Below, in pieces: positions 19,908 through 21,665 of a stretch of 21,665 bases of DNA. The notes beneath the pieces were generated by a model, which was not told the origin of the DNA, did not search any database, and saw nothing but the letters and a program-made list of their open reading frames with translations. Source of the DNA: a virus; the IMG/VR virus record IMGVR_UViG_3300036760_000313, positions 1 through 21,665 of that record; one strand, written 5' to 3'. The position numbers and the translations under genes were made by a program. Every line of letters begins with the position of its first letter. Position 1 is the stretch's first letter.

Positions 19908-20227
19908 CAGCGTGTTGACGTCCACACGATGAGGAGTTTACTCCCGGTCGTGTCAGTGCCGGCCGTGTTGTCGATCGTGGCGTCGGCCGAGATAGTGAAC
20001 TCGGTGAGCAGGTCCGTCACGTCCGTCACCGCGAAGCCCACGCCCGCGAGCCGGATGACCGCCTCGAGCGTGTCGGTCGCCTGGAAGATGCCGGCGACGG
20101 CGTGCGCTCCGGCCGCTCCGCCCGCGATGAGCGCGAAGATCGGCGCTCCTCGGAATCGGCCTTGCAGCTTGCGCATGGCGTCCTCGAGCACCGCGACCCG
20201 TTGGACTGTCCGGCCGAGCTCGCTCAT
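19907..20227 (-). CDS. Small virion-associated protein, intact paralogue
   Basis: A 106-residue protein whose ATG overlaps the stop of the upstream virion gene (ATGA). A short coiled coil (LGRTVQRVAVLEDAMRKLQG) is followed by a small hydrophobic stretch (APIFALIAGGAAGAHAVAG) and a beta-rich C-terminus (GVGFAVTDVTDLLTEFTISA, TAGTDTTGSKLLIVW). The C-terminal half is a clear duplicate of the next gene's. The beta-rich part may be a carbohydrate- or trimer-forming domain of a tail or capsid decoration protein; this is a guess from context. Confidence 0.75.
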   Translation of the reverse strand: MSELGRTVQRVAVLEDAMRKLQGRFRGAPIFALIAGGAAGAHAVAGIFQATDTLEAVIRLAGVGFAVTDVTDLLTEFTISADATIDNTAGTDTTGSKLLIVWTSTR

Positions 20228-21665
20228 TTTCTCGGCCCGGGGGTTCCGCCGACGAGCACGGTCGGGTTCTGTGTCCGCTGCTCGGCGAGCGCGGCGAGGC
20301 CCTCGATCGTCCGGCGCGTCTGCACGCTCGGGTAATGGAACAAGATGCCGGCGCTGTCATTGAGCGCCCCGAAGAACGCCGCGTCGCCCTCGCCCTGGCC
20401 GGCCTGTTGCGCGAGTCGGCCGAGCGCCGAGAACGCTCGAGCGCCGGACGGCCCCTCGTACCCACTGAAGCCCTGAGCGATGCCGCTGAGCTCCCGCAGT
20501 CCGAGCATGGTGCCCATGAGGTACGCCGCGTTCTCGTGCGCGATGCCCTTCGCGATCTTCTCCGAGTCGTCCGGCTGGTTGCCCTGAATCGCCCCGCGGA
20601 GCGCGTACCCGAGCGTCGCCGGCACGATGTAGAGCAGGGCGTAGTCGCCGGCCAGCCGAGCGATGGACGCCGGTGAGTTGAACTTCGTGCGCTTCGTCGA
20701 CTCGACCGTGAGGTTATACGTCGTGTTGAAGAACGAATAGAAATTGGTCCACACCTTCAGGAGCGGCCCGCCGCGTTGTACGCCCGCGAGGTCCTTCGTG
20801 TACCCGCTGCCCTGGGCGTCGATGACCGCTTGGTCGGCGAGCTGGACAGCGCGGGCCTCGTGCGCCTCGAGCGTGCGGCCCTCGAGGTCGCCGGCCATTG
20901 CCTTCTCGTACGCGCCGAGCCACGTCGGAACGTCGACGAGCCGCTGCGTTTTCTCGAGAAACCATAGGAACGAGTCCGCGATCGCCTTGCGCGTCACGAG
21001 GTCGTACGACAGCTTGCCGATGGCCTCGTCGACCCACCCGGAGAGCACGCCCTGGTCGAGCCCGACTGTGTTCCGGATCTCGGCAATCTCGCGCATTTGC
21101 GTCCGGGCGCGGTTGCGCATGAACTCGGATTTGAGGTCGACCCAGGCCGCGGAGTTTTCCATCGAGACCGCGTCGCGAGTCATCCGGTAGAGCCCCCGCG
21201 CCACCCAGGTCGGCCCGATGCGCACCATCGACTGTGTGATGCCGACCATGTTGACCGTCGACGTCACGAGGTTCCACCCGAGGCCGGCGATCGTCGCGCC
21301 GGTGCGGAGATGGTTGAGGACCTTCTCGAAGGCCGTCGTTGCCGGCACCGAGCCGAACGCGATGTCGCGGAGCGCGTCCTTGAATTGCCGGTACACCACG
21401 TCGCCGTGCGTCTCGTAAATCGCCTTCTGGATCCGGCGATCGTGCAGGATGCGCGACACGTCGAGGAGCGCCTCGTGGTGCGTGAGATCATGGATGACCG
21501 CCTGCACGTGCTCGGTCAGCACGCCGAAGTCGAGCCGCACCGGGAGTGTCACCTTGGCGGCCCGGGCCTTCGTGAATCCGCGTTTAGTTGTCGCGTTCAC
21601 GTAGGCCGCTTGTTTGGCCGCGAGGCCGGCGTCGAGGTCGAGGTGAGCGCCCGCGGTCGCCGACA
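20224..21665 (-). CDS. C-terminal part of a large virion/polyvalent protein
   Basis: The frame is open to the right edge, so at least 479 residues of a longer protein are present; the GTG at 21600 is only an internal codon. Mostly helical: VRLDFGVLTEHVQAVIHDLT, YETHGDVVYRQFKDALRDI, TIAGLGWNLVTSTVNMVG, then a middle rich in long helices and a hydrophobic section YALLYIVPATLGYALRGAIQ. This pattern is typical of the C-terminal regions of very large phage proteins thought to be internal virion or ejected proteins (large polyvalent proteins). No enzyme motif lies in the visible part. Confidence 0.75.
   Translation of the reverse strand, partial: SATAGAHLDLDAGLAAKQAAYVNATTKRGFTKARAAKVTLPVRLDFGVLTEHVQAVIHDLTHHEALLDVSRILHDRRIQKAIYETHGDVVYRQFKDALRDIAFGSVPATTAFEKVLNHLRTGATIAGLGWNLVTSTVNMVGITQSMVRIGPTWVARGLYRMTRDAVSMENSAAWVDLKSEFMRNRARTQMREIAEIRNTVGLDQGVLSGWVDEAIGKLSYDLVTRKAIADSFLWFLEKTQRLVDVPTWLGAYEKAMAGDLEGRTLEAHEARAVQLADQAVIDAQGSGYTKDLAGVQRGGPLLKVWTNFYSFFNTTYNLTVESTKRTKFNSPASIARLAGDYALLYIVPATLGYALRGAIQGNQPDDSEKIAKGIAHENAAYLMGTMLGLRELSGIAQGFSGYEGPSGARAFSALGRLAQQAGQGEGDAAFFGALNDSAGILFHYPSVQTRRTIEGLAALAEQRTQNPTVLVGGTPGPRK

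Noticed and set aside
21598-21600. GTG as start of the rightmost gene
   Set aside because: The same frame stays open to the window edge with protein-like sequence, so this is an internal codon.

Overview
The window is one continuous stretch of a high-GC (roughly two thirds G+C) tailed double-stranded DNA bacteriophage, or a prophage of the same kind. Evidence: large and small terminase subunits, a tail-collar fibre, an M15 endolysin next to a small membrane protein, and a phage replication/recombination set, with genes packed end to end through ATGA, GTGA or TGATG stop/start overlaps. Every gene I can support is on the minus strand, so transcription runs from right (21665) to left (1). No ribosomal or tRNA gene, integrase, transposase or CRISPR array was seen. 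The host cannot be named from the sequence; GC content and GGAGG-type ribosome binding sites fit a high-GC bacterium. No tape-measure or tail-sheath gene is visible, so a short-tailed morphology is possible but unproven.

Layout in the direction of transcription. (1) 21665-16092, virion end and lysis: C-terminal part of a long virion protein, two paralogous small proteins (the second split by a +1 frameshift), a repeat-rich collar/fibre protein, M15 peptidase endolysin, putative holin, and an unknown protein. (2) 16087-12663, early/recombination module: a consensus promoter with an inverted repeat, a zinc-ribbon-like protein, a small membrane protein, a ribbon-helix-helix-like protein, a Rad52/Mgm101-like annealing protein, a PD-(D/E)XK exonuclease, a winged-helix-like protein, an HNH protein and a small unknown. 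(3) 12785-9602: a second promoter sharing an extended motif with the first, a coiled-coil protein carrying a TerS-like helix-turn-helix, an HNH remnant and an SF2 helicase. (4) 9600-9095: about 500 bases without a convincing gene, with face-to-face promoters, a plus-strand terminator and a dense set of interlocked inverted repeats; this is the most unusual part of the window. (5) 9094-4528: small basic protein, probable helicase loader, DnaB-like helicase, RuvC-like resolvase with an HNH gene lodged in its 3' end, unknown protein, MT-A70 adenine methyltransferase. (6) 4531-1: several unknown small proteins, terminase small and large subunits, a GNAT acetyltransferase, a Pro/Thr/Ala-rich small protein and the start of the next virion gene.

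How they work together: annealing protein, exonuclease, helicase and RuvC make a Red-like recombination set; DnaB and its probable loader build replication forks; RuvC would clear branched DNA before the terminase packages it; the methyltransferase may protect the DNA; holin and endolysin release progeny. Functions are read from motifs only; no database search was run.
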